Shown here piece by piece: positions 37,440 to 50,265 of a stretch of 64,000 bases of DNA. Below the pieces are notes generated by a model that did not search any database, was not told the origin of the DNA, and saw only the letters and a program-made list of their open reading frames with translations. The stretch covers positions 123,779,533 to 123,843,532 of the forward strand of contig NC_061862.1 in the NCBI RefSeq assembly GCF_907164915.1, in the 5' to 3' direction. Origin of the DNA: Impatiens glandulifera. Its lineage: Eukaryota > Streptophyta > Magnoliopsida > Ericales > Balsaminaceae. A program made the position numbers and the translations under genes. The first letter of the stretch is position 1, and the number at the start of each line of letters is the position of its first letter.

Positions 37440-38670
37440 TAGTGTTAATATTTTTGAGTTTTTCATTTCATTCAAAAAAAATCATTTGAACTTGATGTTA
37501 GTAACTCATATATTTTTCAAGTTCGTCATTGTATTAACTTAGTTTTAAATTATAACAAATTTTATTGTACACGAGAAACAATCACCAACGTAAAGCTACA
37601 ACAAAGCTACAACATAAACGGGAGTGGTAAAACTAGTTTTAAAATATAGTGATCAACATAGGCCTCACACAATAAAATATAAAGATCTATTGTTTTTCTC
37701 AATTCTTGTAGTGTATCTTGCTTCTTATTTGTTTTTTTGGATTTTAGAAATGACTACTTAAGTATTTGTTTCCAATATGATGATACATTTTCTCATAAAC
37801 CATTTCAACAAATCGTAAAAGTTTGACGGTTCAAATTTCAAAAGATGACAACAAAAGAAGTTATTCTATCTCACTACTTTGAGTCTCGTAATGTTTCGTA
37901 CGGAGACACCCTCTCCACAAACTGATAGGGAAAATGTGTCGTCATCATCAAATGCAAACGTGAAACTAAAAGTTGATGGGTAAATGACTTCAATCATTGT
38001 TTCTTGGAACCATTCATAATTTTTATGTAAAAATTACGTTCTAAATGGTTTGTCGAATCCATCATACAATGTCTATAGTGAAAAATACTGTCAAATAACT
38101 ATTACAATTTATTCACGAAAATATAAAACCATAAATGCGGGTGAATTACTTTATTGGTGATCGATTTTTAGGCTACAAAATGATATATTCAAATTTGGTC
38201 ATTAGACAAGTTCAAAAAAATTCAAGTTATTTTGTACAAAATTCATGTTGGTGACACGATCTTAGGAGAAACATTTCAAGTGACGGTTAATATTAAAAAT
38301 TTGTCAATAACTTGGAGGAATTTTAAGAACTATCTTAAACACAAATAAAAAGAGATGAACGTAAAATAATTGGTGGTGATTCATCATCATATTGATCATA
38401 TTGAAGAGAAAAATAAAAGTGTCTCAAAAAAATGTTTTAGTTAGTATGTAGATAAAACAAATATGGTGGAATACGAAAAAAAAAAAACTCTTTTTTTTGT
38501 TAGAGATCGGAACTAACCTTTTAAGGTCAGAATTTTTAATCAATGACATGATATATATATTTTCCTATTGTAAGAAACAATGAAAGTTAGAGAGACTAAT
38601 ATAACTAAAGATTTGTTAAACATGGATATTTGTGTGATAATATTCTAGGTGAAGTTGGTGAGGTTTAATC
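37440..38670. other. Unresolved AT-rich DNA, probably transposon-derived
   Basis: TTCTTGTAGTG at 37703-37713 could be a CACTA-type end without a partner. The G+C-richer piece 37850-37990 has no readable frame. The stretch leads into the copia protease relic, so its right part may be degraded gag. Confidence 0.3.
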
Positions 38671-38678
38671 TATATGAA

Positions 38679-38960
38679 TGGTGGATTGATACTAGAGTTA
38701 CAAGACATGTTATTTATGGAGAATTTTGACACTTTTGTCGTAAAAGGTGAAGGCAAAGTGATCTTGAGATTATTTTTCGGGAAAGACTTGACTTTATTGT
38801 ATGTACCGGATGTCCAACATAATTTGAGATCCGATTATCTTTTAAATCAAAATGACTTTCAAATTGTGATTTAATCAAATAAAATTATTTTATTTAAAGC
38901 TAGAATGTTTGTAAGTAAAGTTGCCAATGAGTTTTGTAAAATCAATGTAATGATAGTTAA
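38679..38960 (+). pseudogene. Copia protease / pre-integrase fragment
   Basis: WWIDTRVTRHVIYGEF (38679-38726) matches the copia protease box 'WW.DTGAT.H', with DTR for DTG. After a frameshift come VVKGEGKVILRLFFGKDLTL, then LYVPDVQHNL and LLNQNDFQIVI, the substrate-flap and pre-integrase region. No other domain of this copy survives nearby. Confidence 0.7.
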
Positions 38961-40745
38961 GTAAAAAATGAATGAAAAAATAACTCTTTTATTTTTATGT
39001 TCAAGTCTTTCATTTTATACGAACAATAAATCCACTAGGTAAGAAATGATAAAAAAAAATATTCACTAAAGATGGGTTAAATTCAAAATTTGACATAAAA
39101 GATATACGAACAATTCCTGCGGACTCCACTACTATGACAAGAGCTACTACGCACCCTTTATCCAGCATATCACCGTGACCTGGCACAGAACCAATGAGAC
39201 TGCCCAACTTTTCTTACATACGGAGCACTCACTGAGAAAGTTACCTAATCAAATAAAATAAAAAAGAGAAGTTTGACTTGCATGTATTAAACATATAGCG
39301 TTACACCGTTTCAAAGTGAATAAAATAACAAAATGTAAAATTCTAAGTCCATCGCATTATGTGGATAAAATGTTTACAATTTTATTGATTAGTGACTAGG
39401 ACTTGAATATATAGTAGTTTAAATTTATCTAAATATTGTCAAGAAAGTATTTTTCAATTAGAATATTCTCAAATAATTGAGAGTCTAATTGTACTTAATG
39501 ATTTGTACAAGACAATACATAACCTATGTAAACCGAGTAATGACCATTGAAAAGTCATTATACGATTACTTAGATACTTGTTGAAAAATAAATACCAAAT
39601 ATATATATATATATAATTCTTTTAAATCTTTTTCCACACTACACATTTTTTTAATCATCCAGTGCACCTTCGACAATATAAAATGTATATATTGAAAAAA
39701 ACACTATTTTAAAAAATATGCGTCTATAACGTTTATAAATAACATTTCATTTAATGGCGTAACAAATTAATTAGAAAAAAATAGGGGTGAGTCGATATGG
39801 TATATTTTTATCCATACTTATACCTTACCGAAAGTTTCGGTATAGAAAAATCCATACATATACGTTACATTGATTTCAATATATCTTAATTTCGGTACAA
39901 TATCGATATTATATAGTTACTCCATAAACGTTATACAAAACTAAAAATTAAACATATTAAGTTAAACCAAAAAATTATTTTTATATAGTTACTACATAAA
40001 CGTTATAAAAAACTAATAATTAAAGATATTTATCATAAAATAATTTTTTTTTAAATCCAACATTTAAAAAAAAATATAAAATACTAAAAATTAATTTTAG
40101 TTACAAAAATTAGAATTAATAAGAATAAACATAAGTATAGTCTTCAAGTTAGACTAAAGTGGAGACGAGATATGATATGATATGATAAACATAAGTATAG
40201 TCTTATTAAAAATTAGAATTAATAAGAATCGCATTTATATCAGCAATGTTTTTTTTATAAATTGATAATACAATTAAGATTATATAATAATAATAATAAT
40301 AATAAATATTAGTTAATTTAGACATAATTAATAAAAATCTCTTACTATTTTTAATTTGAGCATCTTTTTCAGAATTCATCTGTTTTTAGTCAATCATTTG
40401 TGCATACCAATGCCTCCACCATTTTAAGACTCAAATTGCTCCTAAAAAGATCCACTATCCTTTTATCAAAATTGAAAATAGTCTACTAGTAACCATTTAA
40501 TATAAGATTGTAAAAATATCCTTGACAATAATTGAAAGGATTGTGTACCTAGTTTCACTTTCTTTCCATCGTTAGAAGAGATTGAAAGTTTAATTGGATA
40601 TTTTTTCAATCTTATTGTCAATGTATAGATAAAATATATGAAATAATATTATAATATAATTATATTTTAATTTGATTTTTACAATTATGTTTCTATAATT
40701 AAATTAATATTAAATATGTTTATTTCCTTATAAGTATATAAATAG
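38961..40745. other. AT-rich spacer with one G+C-richer patch
   Basis: The patch at about 39105-39240 holds a 65-codon minus frame with no recognisable motif. (TA)n at about 39600-39616, (AAT)n near 40288. GATATGATATGATA at about 40170. No gene supported. Confidence 0.45.
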
Positions 40746-40749
40746 TTTT

Positions 40750-42165
40750 AAAATACACGATTCGATCGGTGGTTCATCCGGTTTGACTACGAAAAGGTGG
40801 AATGGGCGGTCCGATTTATAACTTCTATACAATTACCTTTTGAACCGGTCAAAATCCGATCCGACCGTACAGTTCGAACGAAAATTCGAACAAAAAATTT
40901 CCGGTTCGAAAGGTTATCTATTATTCTCTTGGATTTGTTATATTTCTATTTACTTGTTCTCCTCGATAGGCAACCTCGATTCTAATCGTATTTTTGCATC
41001 AAGAAGACTACATCTTCTCCTCTTGCACTTCACCACGCCTCCATCTCTGCCGCATCTCTACTGTTCTCAGGTAGCTCCAAGTAGTGTCGGTCCCGAGAAT
41101 TGGGTTCCACGTTCCCATGTAGAAAAATGTGAAGAAAAAAATTGGTTGCCCTAATTTTAGTTAAAAAAATGTTTTTAGTGAGATTATAACTCATAACCAA
41201 TTAAAAATTGCAATTTATTATCCTAAACCACTAAATTACACATTTTATATTAAAATACTTAAAATAATTTATCTAAAAGCCTTGTTTTTTTTTTATTAAA
41301 TAGGGTGCCCTGGGATGTGAGTTGCCCTGGCCCGTGGGCTTGCCGGGCTTATCTCAGGGCCTACCCTAGCTCCAAGTCCAAGCTAATACACTCATTTTGC
41401 CTCTCTTGTCTCCGCAACACCACCCATCAGAATCAAAATTCCCAATTTCAATTCGAAGGTTCAAGGAGAGAAGATCTATTTGCAGCATTTTCATTTATTG
41501 CACTTCTTTTCCTTTTTCCGGTTGTGTGGGCAGTTGATACAAGTCTTTAACTTGTTCATTTCAACCTTGTCTTTTCGTTGAAATTGTGCTCACTTTTGTC
41601 TGTCTTTCATTTCCGCTTCAAATTTCCGCTTATACTATGAAGATTTAAACAAGTACAAGATAATGATTCTGCAAGGTTAGGTAATTTTATCATCTTCTTT
41701 ATTAACATGTTTTTTGGTTTGTTCAATGCCAATTGGACTCTACTCTAACTATAGATTGGCAAATGGGAGTCGGAAATAGCAATGAATAAATTCAGTGACA
41801 ACGTTTGTCCCTCAAGAATATTTTGATTCAAATGGTAATTCAGTATTGCCTATTAAATGTTGAATGAGGTTCAAATGAAGGGGAGCGAGATATAGAGATG
41901 GGAAGAAGAAGAAAGATTGTCATCTCTAAACATTAGATCACATGTTGACTGTGGTGGTGTAGATTAAGGTTAAAAAAAGTAACCATGGTTAAGTTTAAAA
42001 AAGGAGAGGGGTGGTATAGGTTAAAGTTTAAAGAGTAACCATGGTAAGGTGTTTTCTTTTGATATTATTATCTTCTCGGTGATTTTTATTTATTACTTTC
42101 AAATAATATAAATTTTTTAATCCGGTCCAACCGAAAAAAAAACCAGGTTAATGACCGGGACCGGA
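40750..42165. other. Composite region bounded by ACCGG-rich ends
   Basis: The left edge (GATCGGTGGTTCATCCGGTT, TTTTGAACCGGTCAAAAT) and right edge (AATCCGGTCCAACCGAAA, GACCGGGACCGGAACG) look like the ends of one element whose class I cannot name. Inside are pyrimidine-rich, UTR-like stretches (41390-41650) and a CCCTGG/GGGCTTG patch at 41305-41370. The frames at 40797-41550 do not resemble proteins. Possibly captured gene fragments. Confidence 0.3.
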
Positions 42166-42315
42166 ACGAGTGATATTTACACTCTTTTTTTAATAAAAAA
42201 TTAACATAAACTCATTACAACATTTTAAGTAATAATCAAACTTGTGACATTTAATTTTTAAAAAATTATTTTTTTTCACTCTATTTGGTATATACTTTTA
42301 TTATGAGAAATTATT

Positions 42316-42491
42316 AGGGGAGGAAATTTTGAAAATGGTATTTTAAAGGGAATGACGTGGCGCAATCTGATTGGTTGAAAAAATAATAAAATTTCTCTTT
42401 TTTCTCTTTTTTCTCTCTTTTCTTACACTTTATCATTTTTTCAGCTAGTGATATGGTGACACGTCATTCTCTCTCCCAAATTCCCTCCCCT
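42316..42491. mobile_element. Small MITE
   Basis: 176 bp with inverted ends AGGGGAGGAAATTTTGA and AGGGGAGGGAATTTGGGA. The inner words GAATGACGTGGC and GAATGACGTGTCACC are also inverted. No clear target duplication, so the superfamily is open. Confidence 0.65.
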
Positions 42492-42552
42492 ATCACTCCT
42501 CTTTTATTATTGTTAATATTTTGGTCCAGTGAAATAATGCTCATTTGATTTA

Positions 42553-42900
42553 CACTACAAGAAAATAGTGTATTTGTGACAAAATTTATCAACAAATTTC
42601 TGACGAATAAAAAATTTGCGACGCTTTTTTCATCTAAATATTTTTTTTTGCAAATAAGTGTGTCGCTAATACTTCGACGATTGAGAAGTTAGTCGGAATG
42701 TTTTTGCGACGAATTTTCCTTCTATAATTTTTCTATGAATTTTTTAATAAATATTAGCGATAAAGTTTACGATGATATTTGTAGCATAAATTTTGACGAC
42801 ATTTCCTACGAAATAATAATTTTTTTTCTAATTATTTTCGAAACTTATTCTTACTATTTTGTTCATCACAATTTATTCATAAAAAAATCCATCGCAAATT
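42553..42900 (+). mobile_element. CACTA-type terminal region
   Basis: Begins CACTACAAGAAAATAGTG, the usual CACTA end, followed by subterminal repeats of GCGACGAA, TGACGAAT and TTAGCGATAA in both orientations. The matching far end (CTTGTAGTG) was not found to the right, so only one end is annotated. Confidence 0.55.
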
Positions 42901-44060
42901 TATTTTTTTTAATTTTTATTTTTTTAACTAATTAATTTTATATTTTATTTAAATAAATTATAATAAAACTAAATATAAACAAAAGTAATTCAAAATATAC
43001 ATAAAACAAAATAATAATAATTAATCATCCATTATCACAAAATACATTTTAAGTTTCTTTGGCATTAAATATATCAACGCAACAGAATAAAAACTTTGAT
43101 GACGGAACAAAACCCAAAACAACAATCAATTTAAATCAAATTTAAAATTAATTATAAACACTCTTATACTACCTTCATTTGAACATCAATTTTCAGCACA
43201 CAATAAAAATAATAAATAAGTAATGATAAAATAAATAAAATAAAACTTTAATTTTAAATTAATTTATTCTCTAACGCATAAAGCTAGATAAAAATAATAA
43301 AAAAATATCAGTGTTTGCTGCAACTCATCTAAACAGTTTAATGATTTATGACTTTGAAAACAATAAATGGATAATAAGATCAATTATTAACAAAATCATG
43401 AGAAAATATGCATACTAGTCACAACCATAAAAGGGAACCTTTACATGCAAACCAAATATAATAAAACCAAGTTTATTGATACAAGATCTTAACATTTTCA
43501 CCAATTTTCTGAGAACTTGAATTAACACACATGCATTCATTAGCATACTAAGATATTATTATTATGAATGCATAGAGATAAAACAAAAAAAAAAAACTTA
43601 CCTTATTCCTAATAGGTTAGGGCTAGTTGTGTAGCTGAAATTATACCAAAAGAAAATTATGTAGGCAGTTTTGGTACCAACTTTATTCATCTTGATCATG
43701 ATCATAATCAAACAATTAAATAGAAATAATAAATACTATCAATTTTATTCATCTTGATCATGATTTATTCTCCAAGGTATTGTACGAGAGGAGGGATGCT
43801 TTGAGGTAGACCTCTAGCTTCAAGGTCTAATCTTACCTACATTTTTAAGGGCAACATCAATAATATAAGCCTGCACAAATTAAACAAACAAGAAAACAGA
43901 GGAGTTAAATCAAAATCTTTGGAGTAAATTATCCAAACACAATCCAAACATATTAATCAAGAACAACAACGTGTACCAAGCAGGAAAAAGCAACATCATA
44001 ACTGGAAACTGGAAAAGTGTGTTTGTTGAATCAAAAGTAACTGGAAACCTTTGACAGCTT
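42901..44060. other. AT-rich DNA, possibly interior of the CACTA-like element
   Basis: No transposase reading. TTTTATTCATCTTGATCATG occurs twice (43680 and 43744 region), a local duplication of about 60 bp. Confidence 0.35.
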
Positions 44061-44062
44061 AA

Positions 44063-44312
44063 TGCCTTGTTTTTATTCAGGTTTTTCAAATAACCCAACA
44101 AAATAAATTTTCACACCACTCCTCTCTTATTCATCAAATCAATCAATTCATTAACCAAAATACTAAATTATCCTCTATTTTAAATTATTATTATTTATTT
44201 TATTTATATATATGAATACCCTTTAGTTTTTTTACCAAAAACAAACATAATTATTTTCTCAAAATATCACCCATAATCATTATTTTTTCCCTCCAGGTTA
44301 TTTAAAACAAGA
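44063..44312. mobile_element. Possible PIF/Harbinger-like MITE
   Basis: Left CCTTGTTTTTATTCAGG and right, reversed, CTTGTTTTAAATAACCTGG are similar inverted ends. Inner sequence (CAATTCATTAACCAAAATAC, CCCTCCA) resembles the MITE at 30867-31127. No clean target duplication. Confidence 0.35.
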
Positions 44313-45469
44313 AGAGATCCTATAAGAGGAATTCTCGGACCAAATATCTCTCCGCGTCATCCATTTCAGGAACTACAATGGCGACTCGAGTTGCTGATCT
44401 AGTTTGTCTCTCCCAATATTTCACTATATCTTCTCTGAAATTGAAGAGAGGTAGATACAAGATTAACAAATATGGACCATGATAGCCAATCGAGCTGGAG
44501 AATGGAGGACTGGTTTCTATCTATCGACACATAGTTGACACTCAAATAAACAACAATTAGATTATTCTTTAAACAAATCTCAAAAATCTTTACAATAAAC
44601 TGAAAACTCTAATTATGTCGAACAATTAAATATATTAAATACAATGAATGATAAATGCAAATAAATTTTAATACTCAACTAAGCCGTGCTTTATTATTTA
44701 ATATAATAAACAATAAATATAATATAGGTAAAAGAAAATCAAATATAAAAAAAGTAGATAAAACGTTACCAATTTTTTCATCACTTTCAGTTACATTTTT
44801 TCTGCCAATTACAAAATGAAAAATAATATTTGTTTACTTTATCTTTCTAATAATTAAAATTGTCTAAGAAGCATCGTGCTGAGATTAATCACATGCTGCC
44901 AGTTGTAATATTAGATTGTTTGATACCTTGGTTTTGTGGTCTACATTTTTCCATCCACAAAAATACATAAAATTAAAAATCAGAATAGTGTGGGTATATT
45001 ATAATTTGAGAACTAAAGAACAGAAACATAGATAATTACCGACAATGAATTTTATGTCGTGTTTTTTTGAAAAATTAAAATTATGAATTAGTTAAATCAC
45101 CCTTTACAGAATTATGTGATTGTATCATAGGCTTGATTATTTATTGAAATGTATAAGAAATAACCATAACAATTTTAAATCAATAGTTCACTTGCAAAAT
45201 ATTAAAAATAAAAATAATAATGGAATAATAGAAAACCTAGCTAGAAATCTAGTGGCTTAAAAAATGGCCACATAAGGTAGATTCAAACAAGAATTTTTTT
45301 TTCCAAATATCCAATTATGAGAAAGATAAAGATAACACTAGATGGTTGATAAACACAAATTCACTTTCAGAACCTACTTTAAACACTTTTAACTTATTTA
45401 TGAGAATGGCAATCTCAATCATGATTTTCCTCGCAACGTGAAGTTACCAAGGAATGTCACAATTCCAAA
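44313..45469. other. AT-rich spacer, no gene seen
   Basis: 44320-44530 is slightly richer in G+C but has no credible frame. Confidence 0.45.
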
Positions 45470-45628
45470 TGGGTTGGTCACCCTGGAATGCATCGCACTA
45501 AGACGCTGATGGAGGACTCATATTACTGGCCCAAGATGCGGGTCGATGTGGAAGCGTATGTGCGAACATGTCTTGTGTTCCAACAAGACAAGGTTGAGCA
45601 GCAACAACTAGGAAACTCTATCGAGTGA
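45470..45628 (+). pseudogene. Gypsy integrase zinc-binding (H2C2) fragment
   Basis: WVGHPGMHRTKTLMEDSYYW, then PKMRVDVEAYVRTCLVF, matches the H-x3-H..C-x2-C domain of Ty3/gypsy integrase. The second Cys of CLVC is Phe. A TGA ends the frame at 45626, just 9 bp before a gag-like ORF starts, so domain order is abnormal. Confidence 0.82.
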
Positions 45629-45637
45629 TGTGCTGAC

Positions 45638-46120
45638 ATGGAAGCGCGAGTGACCCAGCTTGAGGAAGGCATGTGTGAGAACGAGGAGACTCTCGAGGTG
45701 CTAAGCGCGGTGGTCGATAGGCTGATGGTGTTGGATGAGGCTGGTGAAAAGATGAAGAATGAGGTCATTGAGATTATTAACAATTCTAATCGAAGCATTC
45801 AGGACGAAGTACTGGGATTGATTCGAGGTGAGGTTAATGACATCCGGAATGAATTGCTCAAGACAATGCGAGGAGTGTCCGTGGACTGGCCGAAGTTCAT
45901 CAAAGATGATGAGGAAAAAAGTGAGGGGGGACCACCCACATGATGAGAAGAAAGGTGGGGGAGATCGCTCACCCAAGAAGTGACATGCACAAAACAACTA
46001 AGGGAGGCAAGCCAACGAAACGGGTAAGCCAATAGTTTGTCATATTTGTGGTACTCATAATCACATAAAATTTATGTGCCCTTTTAAAGGCGAAAAAGTT
46101 GCAGCAGTTAAGGAAATTGA
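45638..46120 (+). pseudogene. Gypsy gag fragment with zinc knuckle
   Basis: An open frame from 45638 (MEARVTQLEEGMCENEETLE) forms an N-terminal coiled coil, followed after a stop and frame change by CHICGTHNHIKFMC (about 46036-46077), a C-x2-C-x4-H-x4-C knuckle. The coiled-coil start resembles the Gag N-terminus of some plant gypsy polyproteins. Most of the capsid region is missing between the two. Confidence 0.65.
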
Positions 46121-46500
46121 GTCTTACGAGGAGGAAGAAAGGACTCAAATAGGAACCCTTAAACTATTCAATGTTGTGAAGGCTAGTGTGGCGGAGCCGA
46201 TCAAGGGAACAAAGAGGGGCTCGATGTTTGTGGAAGTCTGAATCGAGGGAAGGCGCATCAAAGGACTAGTGGATTTTGGAGTTACTCGCAACTTCATGCG
46301 TAAAGGAGTGACTAAGGAGTCGGGTCTTCGCATCAACCCAATAAGAGGGACGGTAAAGTTCGTGAATACAATAGTCAAGCTAGTGGCCGGGGAGGCTAAG
46401 AAAGTACACACTAGGATCGGACTTTGGAAGGGAACAATCTCATTTACATACGTCCATATGGATGACTACAATGTAGTGTTGGAACTATAATGGTTCGATC
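46121..46500 (+). pseudogene. Gypsy retropepsin fragment
   Basis: GLVDFGVTRNFMRKG aligns with the 'LVDTGASHNF' active-site box of gypsy protease; the T of DTG is F. VHMDDYNVVLEL and MPYSDSLIIMDHGRT follow, the usual sequence after retropepsin ('D.VLGM.W', 'FANSLCIMD'). Stops interrupt it. Confidence 0.65.
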
Positions 46501-46866
46501 AGGTACGCGATTGTATAATGCCTTATTCTGATTCACTAATCATTATGGATCACGGAAGGACTAGCATGATACCAACAAGAAGAGAATCAAAGGGAAAGAG
46601 CATGTTCTCGGCAATGTGATTCAGCTGAGGTCGCAAACGTGGTAAAGAGATATTTGCCATTTTTACCATGATGGATGATGGGGATGATTCCAAGAAAAAA
46701 GACGAAGTACCCGAGGAAGTTCAGAGAGGGTGTGTGGAGGCCTTCGAGGGGCTCAAGGCTAAAGGTACCAAACAACGATCAACTTCACAAAATTTGGCCA
46801 CAGGATACGTTGGTCAAAGTCAGTCCACTTTTACTCTCGCTAAATTCGTAGAAGAGGAAGCAGATC

Positions 46867-47148
46867 ATGCTCAAGGCATCTTTGGATAAAGCAACCAAGA
46901 AGATGAAGAAAAGGACTTATCTGAGGATGCGTATAGTTGATTTTAAAGAAGGGGACCGAGTAATAAGTAAGTTACTCCCGCAACAATATAAGTCTCTGCG
47001 ATCTGTGCTCAAGAGGCTTATGTGTAGATATGAGGGACCATTTAAAATCGAGAGACGTTTGGGAAATGTCTTATATCGGTTGGAGTTGACCGCTATAAAT
47101 CGAACCAAGTACGGATTTAAGGTCGAGCCGAGGATGACCACGACTTAG
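46867..47148 (+). pseudogene. Gypsy integrase C-terminal fragment
   Basis: MLKASLDKATKKMKKRTYLR, then FKEGDRVISKLLPQQYKSL and RRYEGPF-like CRYEGPFKIERRLG, matches the integrase end ('F.VGD.V..KL.P.Q...LR....L..RYEGPF'). RT, RNase H and the integrase core between protease and this piece are deleted. It ends 12 bp before the LTR. Confidence 0.8.
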
Positions 47149-47159
47149 GTGGGGGAGAA

Positions 47160-47639
47160 TGTCATGGCCCATTGAAATGGGGTGAGTATGTCAAGCCCAC
47201 AATGCAGATTCTCTAGAATGTTGTACATTTTGTAGTATTTTCCCTTTTGTGGAAGTTTTAGGTAAGGTTATAGAACTCTCTAGAATTCTCTAGGAGTTCC
47301 TAAAATTAAGTTGTAGTAGAACTCTCTAGAATTATCTAAGAGTTCCTAGGTCTAGGTTCGATAATAGAAGTATCTAGAAACCCTAGGTTAAGGAGAATCT
47401 AGAAATATCCATCCCCTTGTATAAAAAAAAGTCTTGGCCATAAATCAAGTACCTCACATGCTTGTACCTCACACTTGTAAGCAACAAACAATAAATAAAA
47501 TATTCTCCAAGCTCTTTCTCTCTCAAAGTGTTCCTTCTTTTTGCATCTTTTAAAAGGCTGACTAGCTAATATTGATGCAATCTAGACTAATATTGCACGG
47601 GACAAGGAGTTATTAATGACCGAGTTTCTGCCCGTGACA
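47160..47639 (+). repeat. Gypsy LTR followed by a primer-binding site
   Basis: 480 bp, TGTCATGGCCC..CCCGTGACA, preceded by the polypurine tract AGGTGGGGGAGAA. Right after it comes AGTGGTATTAGAG (47640-47652), one base from the tRNA-iMet site. So this LTR is 3' to one interior and 5' to another. Three copies of GAACTCTCTAGAATT..CTA, then GGAGTTCCTA, lie at about 47268-47355. A TATA-like TTGTATAAAAAAAAG is at about 47416. Confidence 0.8.
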
Positions 47640-47652
47640 AGTGGTATTAGAG

Positions 47653-48232
47653 ATGGAAAGACTTTGAAACTCTCCCCGATGTAAACGAATCACAATGAAA
47701 AAATCAGTGACCAAGAAAGCAACTCTATCTAATAGTCCATGGTATGGCTTAGGCCGGGTCAACTATTTGGGCCCATTTTTAGGAGATTCTCTCCGTTGTT
47801 CAGTGAATTTACGTAAAATCGTTGACTAATTATAAACTTGTAAATTTATGATGGTAAGAATTTAATTTTAAAAATATTATAAATATATATATATTATTAT
47901 TATTATTTATATACATAACTAAATATTGTAATCATTTAAAAAGTAAATATATTAAAATATAAAATTAATTAATAATAATAATAAATAAATGACACTATAA
48001 AAAATTTATATTTACAAAATTAATTATATTAATTTATTTGAATAAATAATAATATTTTGTAATTTATCAATATAAATTTGCTCTTTTTAATGTAAAATTG
48101 TAAAATTTAAATTATTTATAAACTCGTAAAATCTTATTATCTTAAAATTTTAAGAGTTAACGTGAGATTTTAACTGAATTGAGTAGAAACATTTTCTAAA
48201 ATTTTTGAGCTAGATGTTATTCATTCAAGATA
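47653..48232. other. Start of a second gypsy interior, then AT-rich spacer
   Basis: 47653-47780 could be leader of an element primed at 47642. From about 47820 the sequence is A/T runs with (TAA)n. No coding frame. Confidence 0.4.
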
Positions 48233-48560
48233 CACTAGTAAAAAATTGACATTTACCGACATATATTACCGAAGGTTTTATAAAACTCTCCTAAATGATC
48301 CCGAGAGGAAGAAAACTTTCGTTAATAAAAATAAATTCCGAGAGGGGTGTTCGGTTTTACTAATTAGTACCGAAAGTTCTACAAAGAACTTTCGGTTTTG
48401 ACCTTCCCTAAAAAACCAAAATAATTCTAAGTGTTGGAAGTGAGTTAATTTCGAAGGTTATTCAAAAAACGATCGGTTTTACTTTTTTCCTAAAATTTTT
48501 AATTGCGAAGATTTTCCAATAAACGTTCGATTTTGACTCATCCCAAAAAAATGGGCCATG
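48233..48560 (+). mobile_element. CACTA-like end with CCGAAAGTTCT subterminal repeats
   Basis: Starts CACTAGTAAAAAATTGAC. Inverted and direct CCGAAAGTT/AACTTTCGGTTTT words (48275-48520) are typical subterminal transposase-binding repeats. No partner end identified. Confidence 0.5.
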
Positions 48561-49430
48561 TTAGGTACATTGGATTGCGTATTTCCCAAACTTTTGACTC
48601 GCAACGATGTTAAATTTGGCAAGGCGGTTTGGTTCAAAGAAAAATCTCAAATCTTTAGGGAAGGTGGAATATTGGACTACCTTGGTAACCCAAGTTTGGT
48701 CCATGCTAGGAGCATTTAGGCTATTAGAGTCAATGAGAGCTACCACATTGCTGGTGGCCCACTTGGTTTGGTGAGGTCATTGACCCATTATATTCGGGTG
48801 GGAGTTTCGACCCATTAAATTTGGCAAAGATCATTTGTTTTACTGAACTTAAAGTGAAGGAGCTTAAAAATGAGAGATTAGTTATGCTCTCAATGTTTGG
48901 ATTCTTGTTAAAGTCATATTAACCGAAAAAGATCCACTAGAGAATCTTGCATATTATTTTGCTGATGCTGTCAAATCGGTCTTATGATCGGTCTTATGCC
49001 ACAAATTTTACTCCAAGAAAATGATATTTGTTCAATGCAGATCATTGATGGATATAAAATTATTATTTTTGTTTGGTTAAATATAAATGGAATTAGTGTT
49101 TTTTCCCTTCTATGATTGATGGTTTCCATTCACTATTTTTTTAAGATATGATTCTCAATTAATGAAGTCTACTTTTATATCATTTTCAACAAGTTTCTAG
49201 AAAGGTTAAACTCCTTATAATAAAGTAGAATGGTAATCTTACACAAAATAAAATAAAAACCTAAGTAAAATATATTTAATCCGGGTTTCTGCTAGAGTGA
49301 TAAGAAGGATATGTATTAAGTTTGCTATCAAGTCTCATAAGTGTTTGAATGATATCATTAATTATGGATCTCTAATGTGTATGACTTTGCTTTTTATTTG
49401 TGATCAACTTATAACTAAGTTGTAATGGTA

Positions 49431-49483
<53 letters not shown>

Positions 49484-50260
49484 CTTTTAATGGACGAAAA
49501 AAAATTGTCATTAACTACTGATAATAACAAATATCATTTTTGTCATAGTTAAAGGATTTCGTTAGAGATATTAGTGACAAATAATGTTATACAGTATTGT
49601 TGTTAAAGCACTAACGACGGTTTCTTTTATCTCTAATGGTACAAGTTTTACTAATGATATCTATGGATTTAGTATGGATTTTGAGAAACTAACAATTCGT
49701 TGGTTTGAGTGTCATTCTTTATGTACACGGGTCGATTATCATCCAAAATGTTGAAAATGTCAAGTTAGAGGGAATGTTATGATTGTGAGGATCAGGTTAA
49801 CTTCTTATATTAAACGAAGTGTCATTCTTCATGTTGTTTATAGCTGTTTCAATGTATCACGTTTTGCATTTGTTATGTTATTTGTTTGTTATCGTAAATC
49901 TATTATGATCGTGATATTCTTATTTAAAAACCATGTAAAATGGCTATCTAATATAATATATTTTGATAATTTTGACTAAAAATTGTAAAAATAAATTATT
50001 GTCATATATATTGAAAGGATATCTGGAACCTTACAATTATTTATTTCAATGTTTTGGATAACATATTATTGTTCATAGTTCACTAAGTTTGTACAGATTT
50101 ATTTAGAAAATACTCAATTTTGGAACAACGAATTAAGTATGTAGCCCGCAAACACAGTACTTAAATATTTAACCAGGAGCAGAACTTGCCTCATAACGGG
50201 CTCAAACTAGGAACTTAGTGTTAGTATTCACCTCTTATTATTCATCGTCACAAACTTATT
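48561..50260. other. Unresolved DNA with a long (TA)n run
   Basis: 48560-48830 is a G+C-richer patch with a 61-codon minus frame of no known type. A (TA)n tract spans 49432-49480. GTCATTAACTAC, GTTAGAGATATTAGTGAC and ACTAACGACGG words at 49500-49630 look like the subterminal repeats of another DNA transposon. Confidence 0.4.
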
Positions 50261-50265
50261 CCCTG

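Noticed and set aside
37703..42565. A CACTA element between TTCTTGTAGTG (37703) and CACTACAAGAA (42553)
   Set aside because: The two ends point outward rather than inward, so they cannot bound one element.
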